A DNA stretch of 64,000 bases, from the NCBI RefSeq assembly GCF_022201045.2, contig NC_068559.1, forward strand, positions 29,209,501-29,273,500. The letters run 5' to 3'. Below the pieces are notes generated by a model. It had not been told where the DNA came from. It saw only the letters and a program-made list of their open reading frames with translations, and did not search any database. Both the position numbers and the translations under genes were made by a program. Source of the stretch: Citrus sinensis. Its lineage: Eukaryota > Streptophyta > Magnoliopsida > Sapindales > Rutaceae. Of this stretch, positions 38,686-49,795 are shown in pieces (within the stretch, counting starts at the first letter, position 1; each line of letters opens with the position of its first letter).

Positions 38686-41600
38686 CTAGAAGCATTTCCT
38701 GTGAACAACAGAAGGCCCAGATTCATCGTAGTCTGCCTTAGTTATGTGTTGATTTTGAGGGAAGACAACTTTAGCGAGTATTGCACCTCCAATCCATGCT
38801 GAATACAAGGTCAAATTCTCTGGCATATATTCGGGTGGCTGTAGTGAACTGAAAATTAGAACTTACAGAACTCATATAGAGCAGTCTCGAAAAGAAATGA
38901 GGATCATACTGAATATGTTTTGATAAAACACGAGGATAGAAGGCATCTGCAGTTGCTTCTTTTTCTTGAGGAAAATCAGGCAGATGAATAAGTTGATTAC
39001 CTTCACTAGTGTAGGACGAATAGCTGATGAACATAGGCCGGCTTCTTTCTGGAACCTATCTTCAAAACCTGCAGAAGGCAGCGACACCACCAGTTAATCT
39101 TTACATATTTCTGGAATCAAGTGTCTTCCACGAATCAAATGTTTCATTTACTTGAAGTAGAAAATCAGATCACAAGTAAAATGGAAAGCCCATAGAGGAA
39201 GGGAAATAAGTGAAAATAACTTTACAAGAAAAAGTATTTACTCATTGAAGTCAATTTTACAAGGGTCAAAAGAATAATAAGTCTCACCAGTCATAGAAGT
39301 AGTGCCACCACAGAGAACGGTATTTTCCAGCAATTGCCGATGATTCTCGGAAGAAACTGTTGAAATGGTATGGACAAGCTGCTCAACAATTCCATGTGCC
39401 TCCAAACCCAGTATAGATGGTTGGAATAGAGCTTCGCCAACAGTGTATCTCTCTTTTCCAATTCTTATAACCTAAAATCATGTCTCAATAAGTCTAACAG
39501 TCAGACATAAAACATTTGAAGATTGTAGATGAAAAGGTTCATCAAGAGTATAGGAAATACATAATACAAATTGCTTGGTTTCATAATGGATTATGGGCCC
39601 AGGAATATCCCCATTATCTTCTCATTATGACAATTGTATATTCTAATAGACAAGAGGCCATTCTGAGAATTAAATTTTCTCTAACAAGAATTTGAGAACA
39701 TTTTTTTTCCCTTTTCTTATGAGTAAAACTCTCCCCCCCCCCCCAACATGAGTAAAGTCTTCTCCTCAACTTTTCAACGGAATGTGTAAAATGGATAAAC
39801 AAAAGGATGCTGTTGTGTGTGCATCTAACCAAGCAGTCCGTCATACCAAGAAATCCACTTCCCAGTCTACAGTAGTATTTGTTTGGAAGTTTAGCACTTA
39901 GCATATGTACATCTAAGCAAAAATGGTAAATTAACAGCTCAGGAGTTTGAGCCATAGTATGTTGAGTAAGATATCAAAAATACAAGATTAATCTTATATC
40001 TACAAAATCTTGCTGTATCATTGCTCAAATCACAAACCTGTCCATCAGGTAAAGTATGCTGCTCTATCTCGCATGACTTCTGGGTTTTTTCATAAGCAAG
40101 TTCATCTTCAGCACAACATGAGAATTGCTCTTTCAATTTCTCAACATCATAGAGGCTGAGATTCACCGAAGGATTAGTTTTACCAAGTTCTTGCGCAAGT
40201 AACTTTGTCAAGTCCATACCTCCAACCTCAAATCTTCTTGAGGCAATGTGCTGAACAGCACCTTCAATTACTGGAGCAATATCTGGTGATAAAGGAAACA
40301 ATTTTGCATGTCACTAAGGAGCCAAAGAGTCATGTGGCAACTACATTCAATGGAAAATCACCTTCCACTTCAAATTCAGTAACTGGATAGAATATAAGGC
40401 TATAGAGTTACAATTTACCAATGTTATCAAAAGAGAGAAAAATCAAAATAGGTGACACAGGTAAAATTATCTATAGAGTTAAATATCAACTTGCACAGAT
40501 TCTAAGGCTATTAAGGCTCCGTTTGGTACAGCTTATTAAATAGAGCTTATAACAGTAGAGCTTATAGCAGTAGAGCTTATACCAATAGAGCTTTTGGACA
40601 AAAAGTCATTGGATGTTTGATTATCAATAAAAAAAGCACTTTTGAACCATTAAACTGTGTAATATTTTGTATATTATATATTTTTAGAAAAGCTCTCTAA
40701 CCTCTACTCCCAAAAGCTCAAATTTTGGGCTTTTGCTAATAGAGGTAAATTAGCTTATTTAAGCTAAAAAAACTCTACTAAAAAAATAACCAAACACTTT
40801 AAAAATTTTTAAAAAGTACTTATACGATTAAATAAGCACTTACGGCTCTTAAATAAGCCATACCAAACAGGCACTAAGGCTCATGGAATTGGGACACAAA
40901 ATTCAACTAAAGGCAAGAGAAGCATTGAGAAATAGGTTTTAAGGATAACCAACTTTGTAGTTCGTATTAGGCCTTAGGGTTTTCAATACATATGGACCTC
41001 CACACCTAAAACTTGGCTCATGAGTGTAATCTTTTCACTTTACATTAACCTAACTAACTCAATGCTAGTTCTGAGCAAAACTAACTCAGTGCTGGTGTCG
41101 CCATAAAGTAATATTTTTAAACAGATCCAATGTTCATTGGAATCAAGAATCAATCACTCCTGATGAAGGTAACTTGCTGGTGATTGATATTTTTGCAAGT
41201 CCAAGCAGTTTACTACAATTTTAAAAACTTGATGAACCAATAGCGAATCCTTAGTGCACAAATTTAGCATGCAAGAGAGCAATTTTAACAACAATTAAGG
41301 CAAATGAATTGAGTAGTTTGTATTGTGGTGAAAAGATTTAAAGCACAAGTGACTAGGCTGATATGACTTGGCAAAAAGATCAAACAATGTTATGCTATCA
41401 TATTCAAAACTCACTATAACATGCTAATCTTAAACATGTGCACATGCACAAAGTCCAACAGATTAAAAAAAAAAAAGTCATTAGGCAAGATACATTGGTA
41501 CACATACCAATTTTCCCATGGCCAATATCAACAGTGCATCCTGAGATTCGTCCAACAGCATAAAGAGACAGTACTGCTTGTTCTGAAGAATAGAACCCCG

Positions 41601-42707
41601 AGATATTAAATGTTTCAAACATCAATTGCACTAGTTGTTCTCTGACAGCCTGAAAAAAGAACAATTTATTAACGTATAGCAGAGAAATACAAAAACCATA
41701 TCAAACTCACACCATTAATCTATTACAAATACATGAATCCATTGGAATTGACGACCTGCACAACAATTCAAAAGTTAAAACACACAGCAAAGTCTTCATA
41801 AGCTGAATGCAACTGACACTATACATTCTGAGCAAACACACCAAGAGTTTTATGCAATAACAAAAATAGGTAAGAAAAATAAATAAGATCATGGTTGTGG
41901 TACACCAGTATTCGGAGGTCTTAGCATTGTTTCACCTACACAACTCATGCTCATGGCTATTTCACCACAATTATGAATAAAAAATAAGCTGAACAATGGA
42001 CCTGCCTCCTGAAGCATAGACTCGCATAATTCTAAAGAAATGGGAACAATGTACATTATGTTTCTTAAAAGACTGAAAATGAACACAAACAAGCTGAACA
42101 ACTAAACTCTTTTCGGCTAACCTTGGGAGAGCAAAGTGGATCCGTGAACAATATCTGCCCTTCATTACCCTCTTCCCATCCAAGCCCAGCGTACAGAACA
42201 TGATGCAACAAATCCTCCATGGCATCCCAGTCTCTAATAAAGCCTCTCACAACAGGATCCACAGTCACATCCTCTACTAAAGTTGAATTATCAACAGAAG
42301 ATGACCCATCTTCAAGCACACGCTTCATTTGGCTAGGAATCACCTAATCAATCACATTTCAAAGAAATTAGCAACATAAAACCAAAAGCAACGATTCTGA
42401 CAGAAGTAACAAGAAAAAGTTTCCAGTCTTTTCCTGCTTGTTTCACTATTTTTCCCAGCAACCAAACAGAAGATGAACCAACTTCATGCATGCGTTTCAC
42501 ATTTCAAAGTAACTACGCCGTTATTTTTTATTTTTAAGAAAAAAAAAGGAATGACTTTGAAAGCAATAAAAAGGGAAAGTTTCGAAATTTTGCTTGTGAG
42601 TTTCTTTATTTTCTTGCACAGAGTGTTACCATGGAGGGAGCTTGGTCTGGGATGGCGGGTCCCGCTTTGAGAAGCTTCGAGCCAGCATCCACCACAGCAG
42701 CCTCCAT
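38686..42707 (-). CDS. ARP7: Actin-related protein 7
   Basis: The gene encodes a 363-residue nuclear actin-related protein, a plant-specific member that partners ARP4 in SWI/SNF chromatin-remodelling complexes. Exons are 42630-42707, 42122-42343, 41508-41649, 40038-40282, 39288-39471, 39001-39068 and 38686-38838, with all frames closing. The sequence starts [20 protein letters not shown] and keeps the actin-fold landmarks: VDAGS (phosphate 1), GCTVDIGHG (phosphate 2), and [15 protein letters not shown] (adenosine region). It ends [10 protein letters not shown], the usual ARP7 C-terminus. Length equals the Arabidopsis protein as I recall it. The 1.2-kb third intron (41507 down to 40283) contains a 360-bp Tourist-like MITE in opposite orientation to copy 1, the only large insertion in the gene. 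Confidence 0.96.
40515..40874 (+). mobile_element. Tourist-like MITE, copy 2, in an ARP7 intron
   Basis: The element is bounded by GGCTCCGTTTGGTA and, on the far end, TACCAAACAGGCAC, with TAA duplications at 40512-40514 and 40875-40877. It is the same family as 36598-36942 in the other orientation. The 15-base length difference is explained by one extra unit of a short internal repeat (AGCTTATA-CAGTAG). It lies in ARP7 intron 3. Confidence 0.87.
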
Positions 42708-43494
42708 TTTGCTGACGGGCAGAGCTCAGTAATCACCAAAATTTGTCAAAACCCTTCACAGAGTATCTAACTATCTATGATAATATGTGTATGGGATCTG
42801 CAACTGCAAAACCCCAAATTAGTAGATTCAATTTCTAGGGTCTTGAAATAAATGTTTAGCGGGCTGGGTATTTTGAAAAATAACTTGTCTCTCAGCTATG
42901 GAGTCGGGCTCGGGCACAAGCAAATTAGTTAATTTGGTTTAATTTTTTACACACAATTTTTAACCTTGTTTTAGTTTATTTAAATTTTAAATAGCTTTGA
43001 ACAAAATTATGCCTTAAATAATTAACATTATGTAGTTTGTTAGTTATATCACAGTTTCATAGGCCACAGCATCGTATATTAATAACATTTTGCGAGTTAA
43101 TTTGGCATATGCGAAAGGCAAAGGAAAAGATATTAAAAAAGGAAAAAAAACGGAACCTTAGATCAATCAAACACCATATCTAGAGGCAAGTATAATCTTG
43201 ATAATTTCAGTTTCCTTATGTAATCACAAAAATCAAAATTTTTAATAATAGATATAGAATAGAAAACTAACATCAATTACATAATTATTATTATTATTTC
43301 TCACAAGATTTTTGACGCTTCAAGATATAAAGGAAATGCGCTATCTCTGGAAATTAAAATCTTTTTTAGCCTAACCATCCTCCTGCAGTCCTACTTGCCA
43401 TAATACAAAACTTTTCTCTCTACATATACAAACCCGTGCAAAATTTTTAAGACATTCTTCTTTGCATAATCTTTCTATCTTCAAGTTATCCCAA
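42708..43494. promoter_or_regulatory. Divergent spacer between ARP7 and the HMA gene
   Basis: This 0.8-kb gap separates two genes transcribed away from each other and must hold both promoters. It is AT-rich. A leader-like A/C/T-rich stretch with CATATACAAACCC lies near 43420-43440. I could not fix a TATA box with confidence. Confidence 0.5.
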
Positions 43495-44628
43495 ATGCAA
43501 CACCACGAATTACCCACCAAGGTAACATTTATTATATATATATTATCTTTTCGGAGTTGGGTATATGCCTTGCAGGCTCTTTACATGTATTTAGTCTTGA
43601 ATTCTCATTTTAAAACGTATCGATGTCAGCACTCAAAAATTAAAAATTGTTAAATGATTTATTATGTTCATTATTGTTTTGTTTAATTCATGTTTTTAAA
43701 AATATTTTTCCAATACTCTCTCTTTGCAGAATTTCACTTTGAAAGTTGATATCAATCACTGCAACGATTGTGTGGAGAAAGCAATCAACAAGTTGAAGAA
43801 AATGGATGGTAGTTTCACTATTTTGAAACATTGTAATAATATAACTTACTCTCTCGGTAAATATAATATATTCTTTTAACTATTTTTTTCATAGGACTTC
43901 ATTCTGTCAAATATGATACAGCAAAAGAGATGCTAAAAGTTTCAGGCAGCATAGACCCAGAGATATTAATACAAAAATTCGATAAGTGGGGCAGAAAGGC
44001 CGAGCTTTATTCATTTGACAAAGACTCCCTGCATATTGATAATGGAAAAGGCAAGAATTGTTGTTCAAGCAAAAGGAAAACTCATGGTGTCAAAATTAAA
44101 GATTTTGATTCTTCTTCTGATTCCAGTGATGATTGTGATGAAGAAAACTGTGATTCCCATGCACCAAAGAAAGTCGGTAAAAACATTAGCTGGCAGCATC
44201 CGTGTCTTATGAAAAGCTCACCAAAAGAAGAGAATCCCATGAACAAGCAAAGTGCAAAAAAGAGTAAGAAATTTTTTGGTGGTTGGTTTGGAAAGAAGGA
44301 TAAAGCAGCCAAGGCTTCAGGTAACAAGAACACCGAGGGAATTGCGTCGGTGAAGTCTCCGGCAGCCAGTAAATGGCATTTTCCGAGGCCGTCTATGCCA
44401 GCATATGGTGTACCGGGGCCATTTGGCTATCCTCCTCCTCCTTATGGTGATCGGAGACTATATCATGGGAATCAGTACCCACCCATGATGTTTGCAAGGC
44501 CAATGCGTCCATATTATGGTTATGGGTTGATGCCTCCTCCCCCGTATGGTCTTTACCAGCCAAGGCCTCCGCCTAGAATGAATCCAATGATCCACTACAC
44601 CAGCTATAGTGATAATTATTATCCTTGA
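43495..44628 (+). CDS. Heavy-metal-associated (HMA) domain protein without CaaX end
   Basis: The gene encodes a 279-residue protein. Exons are 43495-43521, 43730-43808 and 43895-44628, with closing frames; exon 1 encodes only MQHHELPTK. An HMA fold follows: FTLKVDINHCNDCVEKAINK, LKKMDGLHSV, then EMLKVSGSIDPEILIQKFDK. It keeps a metal-binding C-x-x-C (CNDC). After the domain come an acidic serine patch (DFDSSSDSSDDCDEENC), a lysine-rich patch (KKSKKFFGGWFGKKDK) and a proline/tyrosine/glycine-rich C-terminus (YPPPPYGD, MRPYYGYGLMPPPPYG). It ends YSDNYYP, so the isoprenylation box of HIPP proteins is absent and it belongs with the non-prenylated HPP group. Role in metal handling or protein interaction is inferred from the family. 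Confidence 0.88.
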
Positions 44629-45156
44629 GCTAGAGATGAAGAGTCGAACGTGCCCTGCGTGTAATTGTGTGTGTGTAGGATTTAGCCATTTAGGTTCTTC
44701 AGCAATTGCCTTAAATTTTTATCTTCTTTGTTTCATGATTTTATGTGTAATCCAGGACCTCTCTTTTATAGTTCTCATACAGATTAATTTTAATCTTTTA
44801 TTCGTTTGCTTCTTCATTCGATTTAATTATGATTTTTGAGTAATAAATCTGTGCCCGAGATGAAAATTAACTTTGAATCAGTCTCTGCTGTTAATGAAAT
44901 CAATTTGCATATTCAAGTAATCAGAAAGCACATTGTAACCCTCAATGTGTGCAACCTCAACCCGGGGTTCTACCCGAGGATGCGGAGGCTGCGTATCTAC
45001 TACGACCATATTCATGGAACAAAAAGCTTTGAGCTCAGAATTGTAGATCGTCTAAACCAGATTATGTACAAATTCAGTTAAGGCATGGCTATTTCCACAG
45101 CTTCAGTGACTGGGTACAAGCACATCTATGACCAACTAAGCTATTAACAGAGGCAC
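44629..45156. other. Convergent 3' spacer
   Basis: The gap lies between the ends of two convergent genes and probably consists of their 3' UTRs. A plus-strand open frame (44836-45081, 81 residues, containing NLNPGFYPRMRRLRIYYDHI) has an unusually GC-rich middle but resembles no family I know and has no leader. I leave it uncalled. Confidence 0.45.
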
Positions 45157-48100
45157 TTATATGAGACTTGAAGCATATGCTTCCTTCTTGTTGGAGATAT
45201 AATAATCGTGCAGATTCCCACCTCCCGCATACAAAGGCATATCATCTAAACTGCAGTAGTTCATATCCATAGAGAGATGGTTACCATTTGCAGGACTAGT
45301 CAATTCTGTATCATCCACCGAAATCAAGTTATCTTGCTGGAAACTTTCAGAACTATCATCATCTTCCTTAGCATATGGAGCTTCAACATTTGTCTCTGGT
45401 ACGTCATCTAAAAGGGCTTCAAAGGGTGACTTCACATTGGAGGTTTCCTCAGAAACAAATTTCACGTCCAGAATTGGAATTTCAAAATCCAAAACAGAAG
45501 CAGCACATGAAAATTGAAGATCACGCAGAACATCTTTGTCGGATTGGTCTTTCACAACTTCTTCATTAATGCTAGATTCAGAGTTCAGAACAGCTCCTTC
45601 AGAGCCATCATCGGACTGACTTTCAAGAAGCTGGTTCCCAGTCTCACATGCATCATCAGAAATGTGGTTCACTCTGTCACTAACTTCAATATTTTTTTTG
45701 TCCTCAGTTGCCACCTCGGGTCTAGACACAGCAACCACTGAGTGGATGATCCATTCCAGAGACTCATCTTTTCCTCCTCCACCTGCTTTCTCAGAGTGGT
45801 GATCATCAACAGATTTTGTTGCTTTCATTTCACTCTCTGAATTTGAGGAAGTTGATAGTGACTCATTTGTGCATTCAGTGATATCCACTGCATTGAAACA
45901 GATAGGGGGATCAGTAGCTCTTCTACCTTCAACTTCAGGTGAAGATCTTTTGCCACTTGTATTATCCTCTTCAACTGAAAAATCGGGGGCTTTAATTGCG
46001 AGAGCTTGGATATATTTGTGAGGCTCGGTCGAAACTGAAGACAAGAATCCGGCAAGTGCCGATGCTAAAGCTTCATCAACTGACATAGCAAGTTTTGGTT
46101 TATCATTTGCAGAACCTGTTGTTTCCAGAACGTTATTTTCTTCCTCATCCCCAGCATTTGAAGAAACAGAATCAGTAAGTATGAGACTTGAGTGAGACTG
46201 ACTATTGTTTGATGAGTCAGCCACATCATCAGCAGGAATTGATACGGTATAACCCTTCAAATCTGATTCAACCACACTATTTTCATTGTTATCAAAGAAG
46301 TTATCATCTGATTCATGCCAAGAAAATTCCGGAGCAGAAATTCTTGTGCACTGTAATCCATAATTCTGGGGTTTCTTGGTGAGTTCTTCAAGTTGCTGTT
46401 CCACTCTCTGGAGCCTTGCATCAATGCTATTTATGGGCTTTAGCATTCGTTCTTCAAACCTCAAAATGAAATCTTCTATTCTGCTCACTCGAGAAACAAG
46501 CTGGTCCAGGACTTTATCAACATGACTGCTTGGTGAATCATGCTTGCATACTGTATCTGAAACTTGTGCAGGCATCTCCATATGAGCTGGTATGCTTGTA
46601 GCCTTCACTGGTTCATGTGACTTCTCTTCCTGCTTATCACCTGAGCCAGAATCTCCTCCCTTCTGGATACTGTTAGCAACACTGATTGAATCAGTTTCTT
46701 TTGAGTCAAGTTCTTGGGACTTCTGTTTTTCTTTGCTATCAAAAGTGTGATTACCTAGCACTTGACCTGCAGTTCTCGATTTAGATAACTGCACAAGAGC
46801 AGGCATAAACATGGCCATCAGAGAACTGCCTGCAGAGTTTTCCATCTGACCCACTCTGTTCTCTGGATCTGAAGGCTCAATGGGATCACCCAGCACATAT
46901 ATTTCATCAACAAATATGCATCCTTTGTTCTGAAGAGAAAGCATCCTGAGAGTAATGGACATGCAAGGTTCTGCATCATTGATCTCTGCTGTAGCCTCAT
47001 AAAAGTCCTGAAATTTCTTTAGTCAGTAACACAGTATAAAACTGAAAAAAATGTCAATTATGCTGTGTAATTTTGTCTATATTCATTAAGCACCCTTGGC
47101 CCACGGCAGAGATTTAGCAGTATTCCTATTGTTGTTTGACGTTTGGATTCCCTTCTCCGATAAAAGGATATAAAAAAGGCCAGTCATATTCGCATATGGC
47201 CCACTATAACTATCCAAACCAAAGATGGAACTAGAAAATAAACAAACCCACCCAACAAAATCCGAACAGTAAAACATCATGAAATGCAAAGGAAAACCTC
47301 CAGATATTTGAATATAAAAAAGTGCAAATTTAGTTACCTGCAGCCTCTCTCCATGCTTTACATTACCACTTGATGGAGGAAGACTGTTTCCATTATCGAG
47401 TTGAGGAGAATCAAGAGCTTGCACTTCAACCCAGCCATCTTCATTGGTGTTTAAACTACTGTCACTTTTGCTTTTGTTTTCATCAGTTTCCTTATTAGCT
47501 CCCTTCAAATGCGCGACAGCTTCTTCCAAACTGGGGGCGCAAAGCACTTCTTCCCCTCTAGTAGCAACACCACACCGAACAGTGCATAGATACTCATTGC
47601 TACTACCAAGATCAGGTGCATAGTATATCTCATATATTCGAGCGGTGCTCCGGACATATACCTGCCGCACCTCGTATTTTTGGGCAAAAGTAACTGCAGC
47701 AAAGTTGTTCATTCACTTGTTATATATACCATTTAACAAAGACCATTCATTTTAACTATCAATTTTGTATAGACATCCTCTAGTGATCAAAAGCACCTTT
47801 CAATCAAAAAACTAAACGCTAAAAGCACTCTAAACAATAAAGAAACTTAATGTTAAATATTAATTTTATATAAAAAGCATCTAATTTTGAAAAAAGTGGG
47901 TGCTTTCAAGAAAATCAAGATTCAATCCACCACGAACGAAATTTCGCTAATTATTAATTTGATATGAATTGCGTTTAACAATATGCAATTTATTTGCTCT
48001 AACTGGAAATTTAAATTAGAAGAAGGAACCCAAAAAGAGAGAGAGAGAGTCTAGGGATTACTGGTGATCTCGCAGGGGGAAGAATCAGGTGAGGGAGGGC

Positions 48101-48296
48101 GAAGGATCAGAGGGGATTTAAGCGTCGGATTGCTGTCGGTGTTTTGATGATCATCGTTATCGTCGCTGATACTCAGAGATTCGAAAGTGATGGAATCAGC
48201 GAGGAAGCCATCGGCCACGGTCCAGTTCGTTTCCGAGCTCCACAAAGTATCATAATTGCTGTTGCTGTTGGCTGCATTTGCTGCTTCTTCTTCCAT
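45157..48296 (-). CDS. Uncharacterised protein with PAAT-like layout
   Basis: The gene encodes an 813-residue protein from three exons: 48062-48296, 47338-47693 and 45157-47007. Exon 3 is one long uninterrupted frame. The N-terminus is acidic; residues from about 80 (ITFAQKYEVRQVYVRSTARI, then YEIYYA, EYLCTVRCGVA) look like a beta-rich, galactose-binding-like module that resumes after an acidic insert at CMSITLRMLSLQNKGCIFVD. A helical stretch (SSLMAMFMPALVQLSK) follows, then a predicted coiled coil (VSRIEDFILRFEERMLKP, INSIDARLQRVEQQLEEL). The last half is acidic, serine-rich and probably disordered. From memory this order resembles human PAAT (C10orf88), a mitochondrial-transporter-associated ATPase, but no Walker motif is obvious and the link is tentative. 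No signal or transit peptide is evident. Confidence 0.85.
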
Positions 48297-48895
48297 TGTT
48301 TACTCGCTTTGGATTTGCGTGTGTTGTGCGTTATTAATGAATTTTGAGTATTTACGGCAACAGGGAAGACATTGATAAAACTGTAATTATAGCGAATGTT
48401 TGAGGAGTTTTATGCTATCGCTATGCACGTGTCTTGTGGTTAGTGGTTGTTGATATTTGCTAAGTAATACCGTAGCTCTAAAGCTACGTTTGCAGCCTAT
48501 TTCAGTTTTGAGTAATTATTATTATTATTTTTTCTATAAAAATGGATACAAGGTAAGACACAAGTTCAGAAGATAGAAAAATATAAATTTTGATATATTA
48601 TAAGATAAAATTAATGAATGATTGATGAACAGATGGAGGATGTACGTATCGCACTTTTTTTCCTTTTATTTTTTGGTTGATTTTTTTATTGCATAATTAT
48701 TTGGCAAATTCAGTAATTCGGAATCTATGTAACAGAATTTTAAAAAATAATAATAATAAAAAAAAGAAACAAGATGAAGGAAGGTTTTGCCTTTTGCATT
48801 TATTAAAGATGATCACAATAACTTGTACATTACAGCAATTTCGACACCAAATATACATTGCATAAAATGAAGCAAAGCTCAAAGCTGTTAACCCT
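48297..48895. other. Spacer: promoter of the PAAT-like gene and PsbTn 3' UTR
   Basis: The right flank of psbTn (3' UTR) and the upstream side of the PAAT-like gene share this AT-rich gap. It holds simple ATT/TAA stretches and no supported gene. Confidence 0.5.
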
Positions 48896-49225
48896 TCACT
48901 TGTGACAGACTTTAGCAGTAGGCATGGTGACACAAACTGGGGCATAAAATTTCTTGGCTTCTGGGGTGCCTGCTTTTGGCTCTTCTGCTGCCATTGCAAT
49001 TCCAATTCCAGCAACAGAGCAAACAGATGCAGCCGCTGCAGCAAACATCAAGCCTCTCCTCCCATTCCCATTGCTCGCCCCAACATTCAATCTAGCTTTT
49101 TCTCCTTCACCTACACCATTTGCTCCTTTTTCTGCACTTGCAACAACAGCAAGTCTCCGGCCAGCGTTGACCGGAGCCTGGCTGGCGCTGCAGAGGAAGG
49201 AGGCCGTCATGGTCAGTGATGCCAT
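48896..49225 (-). CDS. PSBTN: Photosystem II 5 kDa protein PsbTn (nuclear)
   Basis: A single-exon gene for a 109-residue precursor of the small lumenal photosystem II subunit PsbTn. The start is the ATG at 49225 ([18 protein letters not shown]); a frame beginning two codons upstream has only GTG. The precursor is bipartite: a stroma-type transit peptide rich in A/S/V, then [20 protein letters not shown] with twin arginines before a hydrophobic stretch, ending at AMA before the mature [20 protein letters not shown] and MPTAKVCHK. The two mature cysteines can form the known disulfide. The RR motif fits Tat-dependent thylakoid import. No intron is needed. Confidence 0.95.
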   Translation of the reverse strand: MASLTMTASFLCSASQAPVNAGRRLAVVASAEKGANGVGEGEKARLNVGASNGNGRRGLMFAAAAASVCSVAGIGIAMAAEEPKAGTPEAKKFYAPVCVTMPTAKVCHK

Positions 49226-49795
49226 TTCCACAGTAGTCCTGTGCTTTCCTTTTCCTCTTGTTTTTGGCTCTGTAGTTAATTTTATTCCCTCGATGGATCA
49301 AGTTGGTTCTCACATCCAATCAAAGATAAGTTTGAACCAATGGATTATTGCCACGTAGCTTGTTTCATCCATCTTGTAACCCAATCTTGCTTCTAACTTC
49401 TGGCTAAGAAAATTAAGGATCACTTGTTTGTGATTCTGTACGAACCTTTTAGACAATATTGGGGGCATGCGCCATCATCTTGTGCAGATTAGACCTCATC
49501 TCATGCACAATGATTGTTGCCGATGGACCGTAGCATAGGTAAGTTCATCATGAGTGAGAGGGCGCATGTATAGTATTAGCATTTTAAATCCAATAGTATT
49601 TTACATTTGAGTGTTGAAATGTTTGTGCCATCACACAAGGGTGACAAAAAATATTTGGTTCTGTTCTCTAATATGCTTCATAAATACCGTTACAGTGGGC
49701 CAATCAGGCTGGTATTAGAAGATTTGGAAAGAATACATATGAGCTTTAGATTTTATAGCAACTAATGGTGATGGAAATTCAAGTTCCTGTCAAAG
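49226..49795. promoter_or_regulatory. PsbTn promoter and DUS 3' UTR
   Basis: This gap lies upstream of psbTn and downstream of the minus-strand DUS gene. The first 150 bases on the psbTn side form its leader and promoter; I did not identify a reliable TATA box. No other gene is seen. Confidence 0.5.

Noticed and set aside
48902-49358. Plus-strand open frames opposite psbTn
   Set aside because: They are antisense shadows of the alanine-rich PsbTn precursor.
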